DNA of 64,000 nucleotides, taken from an uncultured Bacilli bacterium (lineage in GTDB: Bacteria > Bacillota_I > Bacilli_A > RF39 > UBA660). The stretch is taken from contig CAKOHR010000001.1 in the NCBI GenBank assembly GCA_934085825.1, forward strand, positions 248,001 through 312,000. Direction: 5' to 3'. Shown in pieces: positions 51,199 through 59,394 of the stretch. Made by a program: the position numbers and the translations under genes. Numbering within the stretch: the first letter of the stretch is position 1; every line of letters begins with the position of its first letter. The notes beneath the pieces are model-generated. The model saw only the letters and a list, made by a program, of their open reading frames with translations. It did not search any database and was not told where the DNA came from.

Positions 51199-52011
51199 AT
51201 GAATGTATATTTGCATGATAAAAATGATTTGAAAATGAATGCAATAAAATATATTCTTTGTTTAATACCTCTTTATATATATGGTTTATATAAAAATGGT
51301 ATTTTACTTTACTCTAGAGAATATATCTCTTTTGTTAGTATATTTAAAATTATTTATTTAGTTTTATTATCTGTTATTGCTTATTTTTTAACTAATAAAA
51401 TATTAAAGAAAAAGGTTAGATTTGATTTAACTTTCTTAAGCTTGTTTTTAATACCTCTTTTTGTGCCAAGAAGTATAAATTTATTGGTTTATTTTGTAGT
51501 TATGTTTTTGGTTTTACTTTTTAGAAGATATTATAATGTAGCTTTTATTATATTTATATTGTCACTTTTAGGAAAGTTTACGACAGTGGCTGATAATGTA
51601 GATGTTTATGCCTTTAGTACTTGGGATCTTTTGTGGGGAAGAAATATTGGGGGAATTGGTTCAACATCAATTGTTTTAGGTGTTGTTATTGCTTTGGTGC
51701 TTGCATTTATTAATAATTATAAATATTTGATTAGTTTATCTGGGATAGTTTGTTTTGCTGCTTTTAGTATTTTATTTAAAGATTGTAGTTTTTTAATGAA
51801 TGGTAATGCTATTTTAACAATTCTTTTTATTGCTAGTTTACCTGATAAAAGTCCAGTTTTAAAAAAATATATGGTCTTTTATGGAGCTTTGATTGGTATA
51901 TTAGGTTTTCTTTTGATGAAAGTAGTAAATCCTTATTATGGAATGGTTTTAGGTGTTGCAATAATAAGTATAATTTATGAATACTGTTTTGTTAAAAAAA
52001 TTAGAAAATAA
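51199..52011 (+). CDS. RnfD/NqrB-like membrane protein
   Basis: A 270-residue protein with about eight membrane segments and the motif STWDLLWGRNIGGIGSTSIV, where GSTS corresponds to the Thr-containing site at which RnfD/NqrB bind FMN covalently. PDKSPV and ALIGILGFLLMKVVNPYYG also fit RnfD. It is one base after the RnfC-like gene. In a full Rnf complex it would couple electron flow to ion transport; partners are missing from this locus. Confidence 0.72.
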   Translation: MNVYLHDKNDLKMNAIKYILCLIPLYIYGLYKNGILLYSREYISFVSIFKIIYLVLLSVIAYFLTNKILKKKVRFDLTFLSLFLIPLFVPRSINLLVYFVVMFLVLLFRRYYNVAFIIFILSLLGKFTTVADNVDVYAFSTWDLLWGRNIGGIGSTSIVLGVVIALVLAFINNYKYLISLSGIVCFAAFSILFKDCSFLMNGNAILTILFIASLPDKSPVLKKYMVFYGALIGILGFLLMKVVNPYYGMVLGVAIISIIYEYCFVKKIRK

Positions 52012-52060
52012 AATTAATCTTTGGGCATTTTGAAAATTTGTTATTTAAGTAGAAAATAAA

Positions 52061-52096
52061 AAAATGTAGCTTAGTTCATAAGTTGCATTTTTTTGC
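52061..52096 (+). terminator. Terminator of the rnfCD-like operon
   Basis: Stem AATGTAGCTTA / TAAGTTGCATT (two G-U pairs), loop GTTCA, then TTTTT. Confidence 0.75.
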
Positions 52097-52104
52097 TGGT
52101 TGTC

Positions 52105-52149
52105 TTGACATTTATTGTAAAAAGAAATAAAATATAACCAAAAGTTATA
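52105..52149 (+). promoter_or_regulatory. Promoter and operator-like repeat of the RiPP cassette
   Basis: TTGACA (52105-52110), 17 bp, TAAAAT (52128-52133). A perfect inverted repeat TATAAC-CAAAA-GTTATA (52133-52149) covers the expected transcription start, a typical place for a repressor site. Confidence 0.7.
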
Positions 52150-52161
52150 AGTGAGGTTCTA

Positions 52162-52707
52162 ATGAAATTAGTGTTTCCAAATTTAGAATTAAAAGAAGAA
52201 TATTATAAATTAGTAGAAAGTGCTAAAAAAAATGGCGATATATCTGAAATGGGTAATGCTTATCGTGAAAATGAAAAGTATGAGGATATGTTAATTAGAC
52301 TAGAAAATCGTAGTAAAGGTGTTAATATTTCTAGTAGAGATGTTCCTGCAACAGTACATTTTATAGTAAATGATGATGATAAAATTGTGGGAACAATCGA
52401 TATTAGACACACTTTAAATGATAATTATTTTTCTAGACTAGGACATGTTGCATACTATATAAAATTAGAAGAAAGAAATAAGGGATTTGCAACGGAAGCA
52501 TTAGGATTAGCCCTTGAAAAATTAAAAAATGAATATAAAGTAAGTAATGTTTTAATTACGTGTTTAAAAGCAAATATTGCATCAAGAAAAGTAATTGAGG
52601 CAAATGGCGGTGTTTTTGAAAAAGAATTTTATGATGAGATAACAAATAGTTATATTGAAAGATTTTGGATAATAACAAAAGGGTTAATTGCTCCGAAAAC
52701 TGTTTGA
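52162..52707 (+). CDS. GNAT acetyltransferase of the RiPP cassette
   Basis: A 181-residue GNAT-fold N-acetyltransferase. The acetyl-CoA-binding signature is LEERNKGFATEALGLAL (R-x-x-G-x-A), preceded by the beta-bulge HVAYYI and followed by SRKVIEANGGVFEKEF. It has its own promoter. Reading continues in the same frame beyond the TGA (52705-52707) into the radical-SAM protein, with the join K-T-V-stop-L-T-T-N. The domain could modify the peptide, give self-protection, or be a former fusion domain. Confidence 0.8.
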   Translation: MKLVFPNLELKEEYYKLVESAKKNGDISEMGNAYRENEKYEDMLIRLENRSKGVNISSRDVPATVHFIVNDDDKIVGTIDIRHTLNDNYFSRLGHVAYYIKLEERNKGFATEALGLALEKLKNEYKVSNVLITCLKANIASRKVIEANGGVFEKEFYDEITNSYIERFWIITKGLIAPKTV

Positions 52708-52719
52708 TTAACGACAAAC

Positions 52720-53709
52720 ATGAATTGTAATAATAATTGTAAATGGTGTTATGCTCAAAAATACATTTGTTTTAATAAAATTATGTCATTTTCAAAAATA
52801 TCAGAATATGTTTTGCAATTTAGAAAAAATGGAGTAAAAAAGATAATTTTAATTGGAGGAGAACCAAGCATACACCCTGATATTTTAAAAATAATAAAGT
52901 TTATTTCTGAAAATAAAATGGAAGTGGCAATGGCTACAAATGGTAGAAAATTTAGTGATATTGAATTTACAAAATTAGCAAAAAAGTATGGATTGAAAAA
53001 CGTTAATATTTCTTTAAAGGGATCTAGTGAAGATGAATATTTGAGAAACACCAACAATAAAGGCTTTACAGAAGCTATGGAAGGATATAAAAATTTACAA
53101 AAATGTAATATTAACACAACGATATCATATGTTTTGTGTGATAAAAATTATGATACTTTTGATAATTTTTGGAACTTAGTGAAAAAAGAAAATCTAAATA
53201 ATATATTATTTCAACTTTATAAACCGTCAGCAGAAGATAAAACTTATCCAATTTCAATTTTTGAATTGGCTGATTTATGTAAGTATGTGTATGATAAAAT
53301 TTATAAGGAAGATAAGAATTTTGTTTTTGAAATGTCTATACCATTGTGTGTTTTGGATGAAAATATGCTAAATCATATGATATTGAAAAATCGTATTATA
53401 ACATGTTGCCATATATCTAAGGGAACTGGTTTAGTTTTTGATTCTGATTTTAATATTATACCTTGTAATCATTTTATGGGACATCCATTAAATGAATCAG
53501 TATTAAATTCAAATGAAATTTTAAAATTTTGGAACTGTTTAAGAGCAAAAGAATTTAGAAAAATTATTGCTAGATATCCTTCAGAAGTATGTTCAAGATG
53601 TAGAAAATGGTATCAATGTGGTGGAGGTTGTTCTATTAGATGGTTATCTATGGATCCAACCAAAATTATAAATGATAAATATGTTTATGATAAGGAGGTA
53701 ACAAAATGA
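52720..53709 (+). CDS. Radical SAM/SPASM peptide maturase
   Basis: A 329-residue radical-SAM enzyme with the cluster motif CNNNCKWC (Cys3, Cys7, Cys10) almost at its first residue, then LIGGEPSIHPDI and the C-terminal SPASM-type Cys set (ITCCHIS, IIPCNHF, VCSRCRKWYQCGGGC). Such enzymes install thioether or other crosslinks in ribosomal peptides. The precursor gene overlaps its stop. ATG 52720 has no binding site, and the first beta strand normally preceding the motif is encoded upstream of the ATG (LTTN), behind an in-frame TGA where Trp would fit. The true start is therefore uncertain. Confidence 0.85.
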   Translation: MNCNNNCKWCYAQKYICFNKIMSFSKISEYVLQFRKNGVKKIILIGGEPSIHPDILKIIKFISENKMEVAMATNGRKFSDIEFTKLAKKYGLKNVNISLKGSSEDEYLRNTNNKGFTEAMEGYKNLQKCNINTTISYVLCDKNYDTFDNFWNLVKKENLNNILFQLYKPSAEDKTYPISIFELADLCKYVYDKIYKEDKNFVFEMSIPLCVLDENMLNHMILKNRIITCCHISKGTGLVFDSDFNIIPCNHFMGHPLNESVLNSNEILKFWNCLRAKEFRKIIARYPSEVCSRCRKWYQCGGGCSIRWLSMDPTKIINDKYVYDKEVTK

Positions 53710-53852
53710 ATGCTTTAGAATTATTAAAACAAAATATTAATAATTCTGGAATTGATGCAGTAGAAACTATTGGGTTATCTACACCAAAAGCTAATAATCT
53801 TGATTGCGATTGTGTTGATGGCGATTGTTCTACTGGTGGTTATGAATATTAA
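53706..53852 (+). CDS. RiPP precursor peptide with three Cys
   Basis: A 48-residue peptide, ATG 53706 after AAGGAGG, overlapping the maturase stop (ATGA). Residues 1-31 are leader-like (MNALELLKQNINNSG...VETIGLSTPKAN). The core after ~L32 has Cys34, Cys36 and Cys41 in DCDCVDGDCSTGGYEY, rich in Asp and Gly. The layout of maturase followed by a small Cys-bearing peptide is that of radical-SAM thioether RiPPs (sactipeptide/ranthipeptide type), but I do not recognise this core. No exporter or peptidase is adjacent. Confidence 0.8.
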   Translation: MNALELLKQNINNSGIDAVETIGLSTPKANNLDCDCVDGDCSTGGYEY

Positions 53853-53863
53853 TTTTATGATTT

Positions 53864-53896
53864 AAAAGGATTTAAAAATTTTATTTCCTTTTTTTA
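53864..53896 (+). terminator. Terminator of the RiPP cassette
   Basis: Stem AAAAGGA / TCCTTTT with an AT-rich loop, then a T run. Confidence 0.65.
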
Positions 53897-53967
53897 TGTA
53901 TTTAATAAAAAATTATTTAAGCTGTCGTGATATGTATGAAAAATATTACAAATATGCGTGAAATTGT

Positions 53968-53996
53968 TTGCAAATTGTCAAAAAAGGTGATATAAT
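53968..53996 (+). promoter_or_regulatory. Promoter of dnaG-rpoD-trmK
   Basis: TTGCAA (53968-53973), 17 bp, perfect TATAAT (53991-53996), 38 bp before the dnaG start. Confidence 0.75.
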
Positions 53997-54033
53997 AGGT
54001 ACGATTTTGAGCAAGTGGATAAAGGGGAATGTT

Positions 54034-55767
54034 ATGGCTTATATAAAAGATGAAGAAATAAATGAAATTAGAAGTCGTGCAAATATAGTTGATGTTATTT
54101 CTAGTTATTTAAATGTTAGTCCAAAAGGTAAAAATTATGTTTGTCTTTGTCCTTTTCATAATGATCATTCACCTAGTTTAATTATTTCACCAGAAAAGCA
54201 AATATTTAATTGTTTTACATGTCGTACTGGTGGAAATGTTTTTTCTTTTGTTATGAAATATGAAAATGTTTCATTTTTAGAATCTATTAAGATAGTAGCT
54301 GATAAAATTGGTTATGATTTGAAAATAAAGGATTTTGATGTAAATGTAGATCCTAGAAATAAAGAGGAACTGGAAATTTATGATTATGCTAGTAAATATT
54401 ATCTTAATAATATTAATACTGCTGATGGTATAAAAGCTCGGGAATATTTAAGTAAAAGAGGAATTAATGATGCTATTATAAAAGAATTTAAATTGGGACT
54501 TGCATTAAATAATAAAGATATATTTTATAAATTGGCTAGTAAAAAGGGCTGGAGTGTAGATGCTCTAGATAAACTAGGGCTTATTAATAAGGTTAATGCT
54601 AATATATATGATACTTTTATAAATAGAATTGTTATTCCAATAGAGAATTTAAAAGGGGAAGTTGTTGGGTTTACAGGAAGAATATTTAATGGTGAAGATA
54701 ATACAGCAAAATATTTGAATACCAAAGAGACAGAAATATTTAAAAAAAGTAGTTTATTATTTAATTATCATAATGCTAAAAATTTTATTAGAGAAAAAAG
54801 AAGTGTTATTGTAGTTGAAGGTAATATGGATGCTATAAAAATGAGTGCTAAGGGATTTAAAAATGTCGTGGCACTTATGGGAGTTGCTTTATCTAGTGAA
54901 CAAATTGATATCTTAAAAAGATTAAAGGTGCCAGTTATTCTGATGCTTGATAATGATGCGGCGGGAGAAGATGCTACGGTTAAAAATGGTGAAGTTTTAG
55001 TCAAAGCGGGTCTTGATACTAGAGTTATTCGTTTAAGTGGTGCTAAAGATCCAGATGAGTATATAGAAAAATATGGCATTGAAGCCATGGAAAATAATGT
55101 TAATAATGCAATTAAGTATATAGATTTTAAAATAGAATATTTAAAGAAAAATAAAAATTTAGATAATATGGAAGATATGATTACTTATGTAAAAGAAGTA
55201 ATAAATAGCTTAAATGATCAAGATGACTTGACAAAAGAGCTAATTATATCTAAAATAAGCAAGGATTATCGAATTGATGTTGATGTGTTAAAAAAAGGTT
55301 TAGGAAATACTCCGAAGGTAAAAAGTGAAATAGTTCAAGTAATAAAACCTAAAATATCAAAATATCATAAAGCAAGTCATAAAGTACTTTATTATATGCT
55401 AATAGATACTAAATATATAAGTATGTATAAAAATACACTTGGGTACTTTAAAGAAAGGATGGAAAGGATTTTAGCTAGTGAAATAGAATATTATGCTGAA
55501 AATATGAATGGTATTAATGTAGCAGATTTTACAACGTATATGTTAGAAAAGGAAGATGAATACGAATTTTTACAAATAATTTTAAGTGAAAATGGGAATA
55601 CTTCTATAAGTGATGATGAGTTTACGTCGTGTGTGAAAGCTATATTAAATATTTATAAAAAAGAGGAAATTGAAAAAATTAAAAATCAAATTACTCTAGA
55701 ACTTGATCAAAGTAATAAAGAAAAGTTACTTGGTAAGTTAATTGATTTAAAAAGGAAGTGTGAATAA
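54034..55767 (+). CDS. dnaG: DNA primase
   Basis: Makes RNA primers at replication forks. The protein has 577 residues. The zinc-binding domain is CPFHNDHSPSL...FNCFTC (Cys-His-Cys-Cys, residues ~40-67). The TOPRIM domain has VVEGNMDAIKM and LMLDNDAAGEDA. The C-terminal helicase-binding part is diverged. ATG 54034 is preceded by AAAGGGGAA; the frame's TTG at 53968 is the -35 box. It is coupled to rpoD by a one-base overlap, the classical macromolecular-synthesis operon. Confidence 0.95.
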   Translation: MAYIKDEEINEIRSRANIVDVISSYLNVSPKGKNYVCLCPFHNDHSPSLIISPEKQIFNCFTCRTGGNVFSFVMKYENVSFLESIKIVADKIGYDLKIKDFDVNVDPRNKEELEIYDYASKYYLNNINTADGIKAREYLSKRGINDAIIKEFKLGLALNNKDIFYKLASKKGWSVDALDKLGLINKVNANIYDTFINRIVIPIENLKGEVVGFTGRIFNGEDNTAKYLNTKETEIFKKSSLLFNYHNAKNFIREKRSVIVVEGNMDAIKMSAKGFKNVVALMGVALSSEQIDILKRLKVPVILMLDNDAAGEDATVKNGEVLVKAGLDTRVIRLSGAKDPDEYIEKYGIEAMENNVNNAIKYIDFKIEYLKKNKNLDNMEDMITYVKEVINSLNDQDDLTKELIISKISKDYRIDVDVLKKGLGNTPKVKSEIVQVIKPKISKYHKASHKVLYYMLIDTKYISMYKNTLGYFKERMERILASEIEYYAENMNGINVADFTTYMLEKEDEYEFLQIILSENGNTSISDDEFTSCVKAILNIYKKEEIEKIKNQITLELDQSNKEKLLGKLIDLKRKCE

Positions 55768-56870
55768 TGGAAACAATTAAAACTTTAGAAGAAAGAGAAA
55801 ATAATCTGATAGAAAAGGGGAAACAAAAGGGTTTCATTACCTATGAAGAGTTAGCTTTAGAATTAAAAGGATTAGATATTGATAATGATGCGTTAGATAA
55901 TTTATATAATAAATTAGTTGATAATAGTATAGCAGTTGTTGCAGAAGCTGATATTGATTCTAATACTGGTGAAGCAAAGATTAAAGAAGAAACTAAAGAA
56001 GAAATCATTTTAAGTGATGAGGATATAACTAAAGATGTCAATATTAATGATCCCGTTAGAATGTATTTAAAAGAAATTGGGAGGATTCCACTTCTTTCAA
56101 CTGATGAAGAAGCTGAAATATCTAAAAGAGTAGCTTTAGATGACCCAGAAGCAAAAAGAATACTTGCAGAGTCTAATTTACGTTTAGTTGTATCTATTGC
56201 TAAAAGATATGTTGGTCGTGGTCTTTTATTCTTAGATTTAATTCAAGAAGGTAATATTGGTCTTATGAAAGCTGTTGAAAAGTTTGATTATGATAAAGGC
56301 TATAAATTTTCAACTTATGCTACTTGGTGGATTAGACAAGCAATTACAAGAGCACTCGCAGATCAAGCAAGAACTATACGTGTTCCAGTTCATATGGTTG
56401 AAACAATTAATAAGATGAGTAGAGTACAAAGACAACTTACGCTAGAACTTAATCGTGAACCAAGTGAAGAAGAAATTGCTAAAAAAATGGGAGTTGGTGT
56501 AGATAAGGTACGTGAAGTTTTAAAAATTAGTCAAGAACCAGTATCTTTAGAAACTCCAATCGGAGAAGAAGATGATTCACATTTAGGTGATTTTCTAAAA
56601 GATGAGTCAAGTTTATCACCAGAAGAATATACAGAAAATGAAATATTAAAGGAAGAAATTAAAGAAGTTTTAATGTCACTTCAAGCCAGAGAACAAGAAG
56701 TTTTAGAGCTTAGATTTGGTTTACTTGATGGAACTTGTCATACACTTGAAGAAGTTGGTAAAAAATTCAATGTAACTAGGGAACGTATAAGACAAATTGA
56801 AGCAAAAGCTTTAAGAAAATTAAGACACCCATCTCGTGCTAAAAAATTAAAGGATTTCTTAGAAGAATGA
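55767..56870 (+). CDS. rpoD: Primary sigma factor (sigma-A/RpoD)
   Basis: The protein has 367 residues. Region 1.2 DPVRMYLKEIGRIPLLSTDEE; regions 2.1-2.4 with NLRLVVSIAKRY, LFLDLIQEGNIGLMKAVEKF and YATWWIRQAITRAL; region 3 with RVPVHMVETINK; region 4 with the HTH TLEEVGKKFNVTRERIRQIEAKALRKLRHP. It recognises TTGACA/TATAAT promoters, which agrees with the promoters seen in this window. Ends EE-TGA, overlapping trmK by 4 bp. Confidence 0.97.
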   Translation: METIKTLEERENNLIEKGKQKGFITYEELALELKGLDIDNDALDNLYNKLVDNSIAVVAEADIDSNTGEAKIKEETKEEIILSDEDITKDVNINDPVRMYLKEIGRIPLLSTDEEAEISKRVALDDPEAKRILAESNLRLVVSIAKRYVGRGLLFLDLIQEGNIGLMKAVEKFDYDKGYKFSTYATWWIRQAITRALADQARTIRVPVHMVETINKMSRVQRQLTLELNREPSEEEIAKKMGVGVDKVREVLKISQEPVSLETPIGEEDDSHLGDFLKDESSLSPEEYTENEILKEEIKEVLMSLQAREQEVLELRFGLLDGTCHTLEEVGKKFNVTRERIRQIEAKALRKLRHPSRAKKLKDFLEE

Positions 56871-57484
56871 TAAGAATTAAAGCTTTAGCTGGGCTTGTTG
56901 ATAAGGATACTAAACTTGTAGATATTGGTACTGATCATGCACTTTTACCAATTTATCTTTATGAGAATAATATTACTAGAAATATCGTGGGAAGTGATAT
57001 TTCTAGTAATGCTTTAGAGTTTGCAAAGAATAATTTGCTTAAACATAATTTAGATAATAAAATTAAACTTGTGGTAAGTGATGGTTTTAAAAATTTAGAT
57101 GAAAAATTTGATACAGCAGTTATTTCTGGAATGGGTACAGATACGATAAAAAAAATATTAGATATAAATGATCTACCTAATAAATTGATTATATCTAGTC
57201 ATAAGAATGTTCATGAATTAAGAATTTTTATGCAAAAAAAAGGATATAAGATTGTTGAAGAAATAACTTTAAAAGAAAATAATATCTTTTATGATATTAT
57301 TAAATATGAAAAGGGAAAAGAAGTTTTAAATAATTTTGATATATTAGTTGGTAAAAGTAATAATGAAGAATATAGAAAATATATATTAGAAAAATATAAG
57401 CTTATTTATGTTAAATCAAAAAATGAAAAGTATTTAAAGTATATAGAAATTATTGAAAAAACACAGGATTTGAAGAATTTGTAA
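56867..57484 (+). CDS. trmK: tRNA (adenine-22-N1)-methyltransferase TrmK
   Basis: A 205-residue SAM enzyme with the motif VDIGTDHALLPIYL, SDISSNALEFAKNNL, ISGMGTDTIKKIL and IISSHKNVHELR. It methylates A22 in the D-loop of some tRNAs. The order rpoD-trmK is usual in Firmicutes. It overlaps the convergent gene's end by 35 bp. The usual next gene (yqfO/NIF3) is absent here. Confidence 0.92.
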   Translation: MIRIKALAGLVDKDTKLVDIGTDHALLPIYLYENNITRNIVGSDISSNALEFAKNNLLKHNLDNKIKLVVSDGFKNLDEKFDTAVISGMGTDTIKKILDINDLPNKLIISSHKNVHELRIFMQKKGYKIVEEITLKENNIFYDIIKYEKGKEVLNNFDILVGKSNNEEYRKYILEKYKLIYVKSKNEKYLKYIEIIEKTQDLKNL

Positions 57485-57728
57485 TTGTTTTTCTTTCAGT
57501 GGTAACAGTTTTTGTTACTTCTTTTTTTGGGGTTATATCAATTGTTTTAGTGTTACTTGTTTTATTAAACTCTTTGGCAAGTTCTAGTACTTTTTTAGCA
57601 TTTGACATCATGGGTTTAATTTCTTTGTAGATCGGTATTGCTTGATTTACTATGCCTAAACCTTTGGAAATGCCAGATAAAACTTTAGTTAAACTAAGTG
57701 AGGCTTTAGCTACATTAGTACCAAACAT
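57450..57728 (-). CDS. YqfQ/VrrA-like small protein
   Basis: A 92-residue protein with an amphipathic helical N-terminal half (KVLSGISKGLGIVNQAIPIYKEIKPMMSNAKKV) and a Lys/Thr-rich low-complexity tail. In Bacillus the YqfQ (VrrA) spore protein is encoded close to trmK (yqfN), and the N-terminal pattern is similar, so I suggest this relation with caution. ATG 57728 follows AGGTGAT. Confidence 0.5.
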   Translation of the reverse strand: MFGTNVAKASLSLTKVLSGISKGLGIVNQAIPIYKEIKPMMSNAKKVLELAKEFNKTSNTKTIDITPKKEVTKTVTTERKTITNSSNPVFFQ

Positions 57729-57771
57729 ATACAATCACCTATATAATTATATGAAAAAAATTAATAATTGA

Positions 57772-57800
57772 TTGTATTATTTTGAGAAATTTGTTATACT
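57772..57800 (+). promoter_or_regulatory. Promoter of gspF-pilD
   Basis: TTGTAT (57772-57777), 17 bp, TATACT (57795-57800). Confidence 0.6.
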
Positions 57801-57825
57801 TAAATATAGTAAAGGGTGTTGTAAT

Positions 57826-59382
57826 ATGGTTACAGATAATGCTAAATCAAACAGTGCTAATCCATTTATAGTTATTTTTAATATATTTAAATATGCTTTT
57901 GTTGGTTTAAAATATATTGCATATGATTTTTGGGTATCTTTATATACTGGAGCAAGTTATACTCTTGATAAGACATATCAAAGTACAAAACAAGCTTTTT
58001 TAACTGAAGAAGATAGAATATATGAAAGAACTAAAAGAAAAGTAAAAAAAGAGAAAGCTTATAAATATAGTGCTAAGACTCTTGCTAAATTAGAAGAAGA
58101 AAAGAAAGCTCTTTTAGTTGATTTACAAACAGCTGGGGCTACAAGAAGTAAAGAACCTCATGTATATTACTATAAAGTTAGAGATAATACAGGAAGAATT
58201 ATAACTGGGACAATGAATGGATTAAGTAAACTTGATATTAATGCTTATTTACTTAATGAAGGGTATGATGTTTATGTTATCAAAACTTCTTCATTTATTG
58301 ATTTTGCTTTTAAAGATTCATCATTTTTAGGAAAGAAAATGTCCACTAAAGATTTAATATTTTGGCTTACACAATTATCTACATATATTAAAGCAGGACT
58401 TACATTAAATGAATCTATTAAAATTCTTACAACTCAAATGAAAGGAAATAAAGCAAGGACTACAGCTTTTAAAGCTATATCATATGAACTTACTTTAGGG
58501 GAAAGCTTTTCATCAGCATTAGAAAAACAAGGAAACATGTTTCCTCCATTACTTATTAATATGATTAAAGCTGCTGAAGCAAGTGGAACTTTAATTGAAA
58601 CGTTAGATGATATGGCGGCATATTATACTGATATAGATGAAACTAAAAAACAAATGAGAAGTGCTATGACTTATCCGTTAATAGTGTCAATATTTTCTGT
58701 TGCAGTTATTATTTTTATTATGCTATATGTTGTTCCTCAATTTGAAAAAATTTATGCTGAACAAGGTGCACCAATTACAGGAATTACTAAATTTGTTATA
58801 AACTTTAGTGTGTTTATTAAAAATGATTGGTATTTAGTTCTTATATTTGTAGCATTAACTATTATTACAATAACACTTCTTTATAAACATGTTAAAGCTT
58901 TTAGAACTAGCATGCAAATATTTCTTATGAAAATACCTGTTATTAAAGATATAATTATTTATAATGAACTTACTATATTTAGTAAAACGTTTGCATCGCT
59001 TTTACGTAATAATGTATTTATTACTGATAGTATGGATATACTAAGTAAAATAACTAATAATGAAATATATAAATCTATTTTATATAAAACTATTCAAAAT
59101 ATTGTTAAAGGGGATAAAATAAGTGATGCTTTTAAAGATCATTGGGCGATACCTGATGTTGCATATTATATGATTGTTACTGGGGAATCTACTGGAGAAC
59201 TTGCAGAAATGATGCAAAAGGTAAGTGATTATTATCAAGGACTTCATAAAAATATGATTAATAGTTTAAAAGCTTTTATTGAACCAATTATGATTGCATT
59301 TTTAGCTGTTGTTGTTGGTGGCATTATTATTGCTGTAATTATTCCAATGTTTAACTTATATGGAACTATTCAAAATAGTTAA
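57826..59382 (+). CDS. Type II secretion/type IV pilus inner-membrane platform protein (GspF/PilC)
   Basis: The protein has 518 residues. The first ~200 residues are an unusual extension with a basic helical part and a small domain YYYKVRDNTGRIITGTMN...YLLNEGYDVYVI that resembles the N-terminal part of PilC proteins. Two T2SSF domains follow (LTQLSTYIKAGLTLNESI and FSKTFASLLRNNVFITDSM), each with membrane helices. It should form the platform for pseudopilus assembly. ATG 57826 follows GGGTGTTG. The prepilin peptidase gene is 12 bp downstream. Confidence 0.88.
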   Translation: MVTDNAKSNSANPFIVIFNIFKYAFVGLKYIAYDFWVSLYTGASYTLDKTYQSTKQAFLTEEDRIYERTKRKVKKEKAYKYSAKTLAKLEEEKKALLVDLQTAGATRSKEPHVYYYKVRDNTGRIITGTMNGLSKLDINAYLLNEGYDVYVIKTSSFIDFAFKDSSFLGKKMSTKDLIFWLTQLSTYIKAGLTLNESIKILTTQMKGNKARTTAFKAISYELTLGESFSSALEKQGNMFPPLLINMIKAAEASGTLIETLDDMAAYYTDIDETKKQMRSAMTYPLIVSIFSVAVIIFIMLYVVPQFEKIYAEQGAPITGITKFVINFSVFIKNDWYLVLIFVALTIITITLLYKHVKAFRTSMQIFLMKIPVIKDIIIYNELTIFSKTFASLLRNNVFITDSMDILSKITNNEIYKSILYKTIQNIVKGDKISDAFKDHWAIPDVAYYMIVTGESTGELAEMMQKVSDYYQGLHKNMINSLKAFIEPIMIAFLAVVVGGIIIAVIIPMFNLYGTIQNS

Positions 59383-59394
59383 GGAGGGTTTTAA

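Noticed and set aside
33832..52707. TGA read as Trp (code 4) in this organism
   Set aside because: Suspicious TGA codons at Trp-like positions occur at 34084 and 52705, but dozens of intact genes use TGG throughout, and TGA ends rpoD, gerAC and others in ATGA couplings. The standard code holds.
53968..54033. Longer dnaG start at TTG 53968
   Set aside because: That codon is part of the -35 box of a strong promoter; ATG 54034 has a binding site and matches the usual N terminus.
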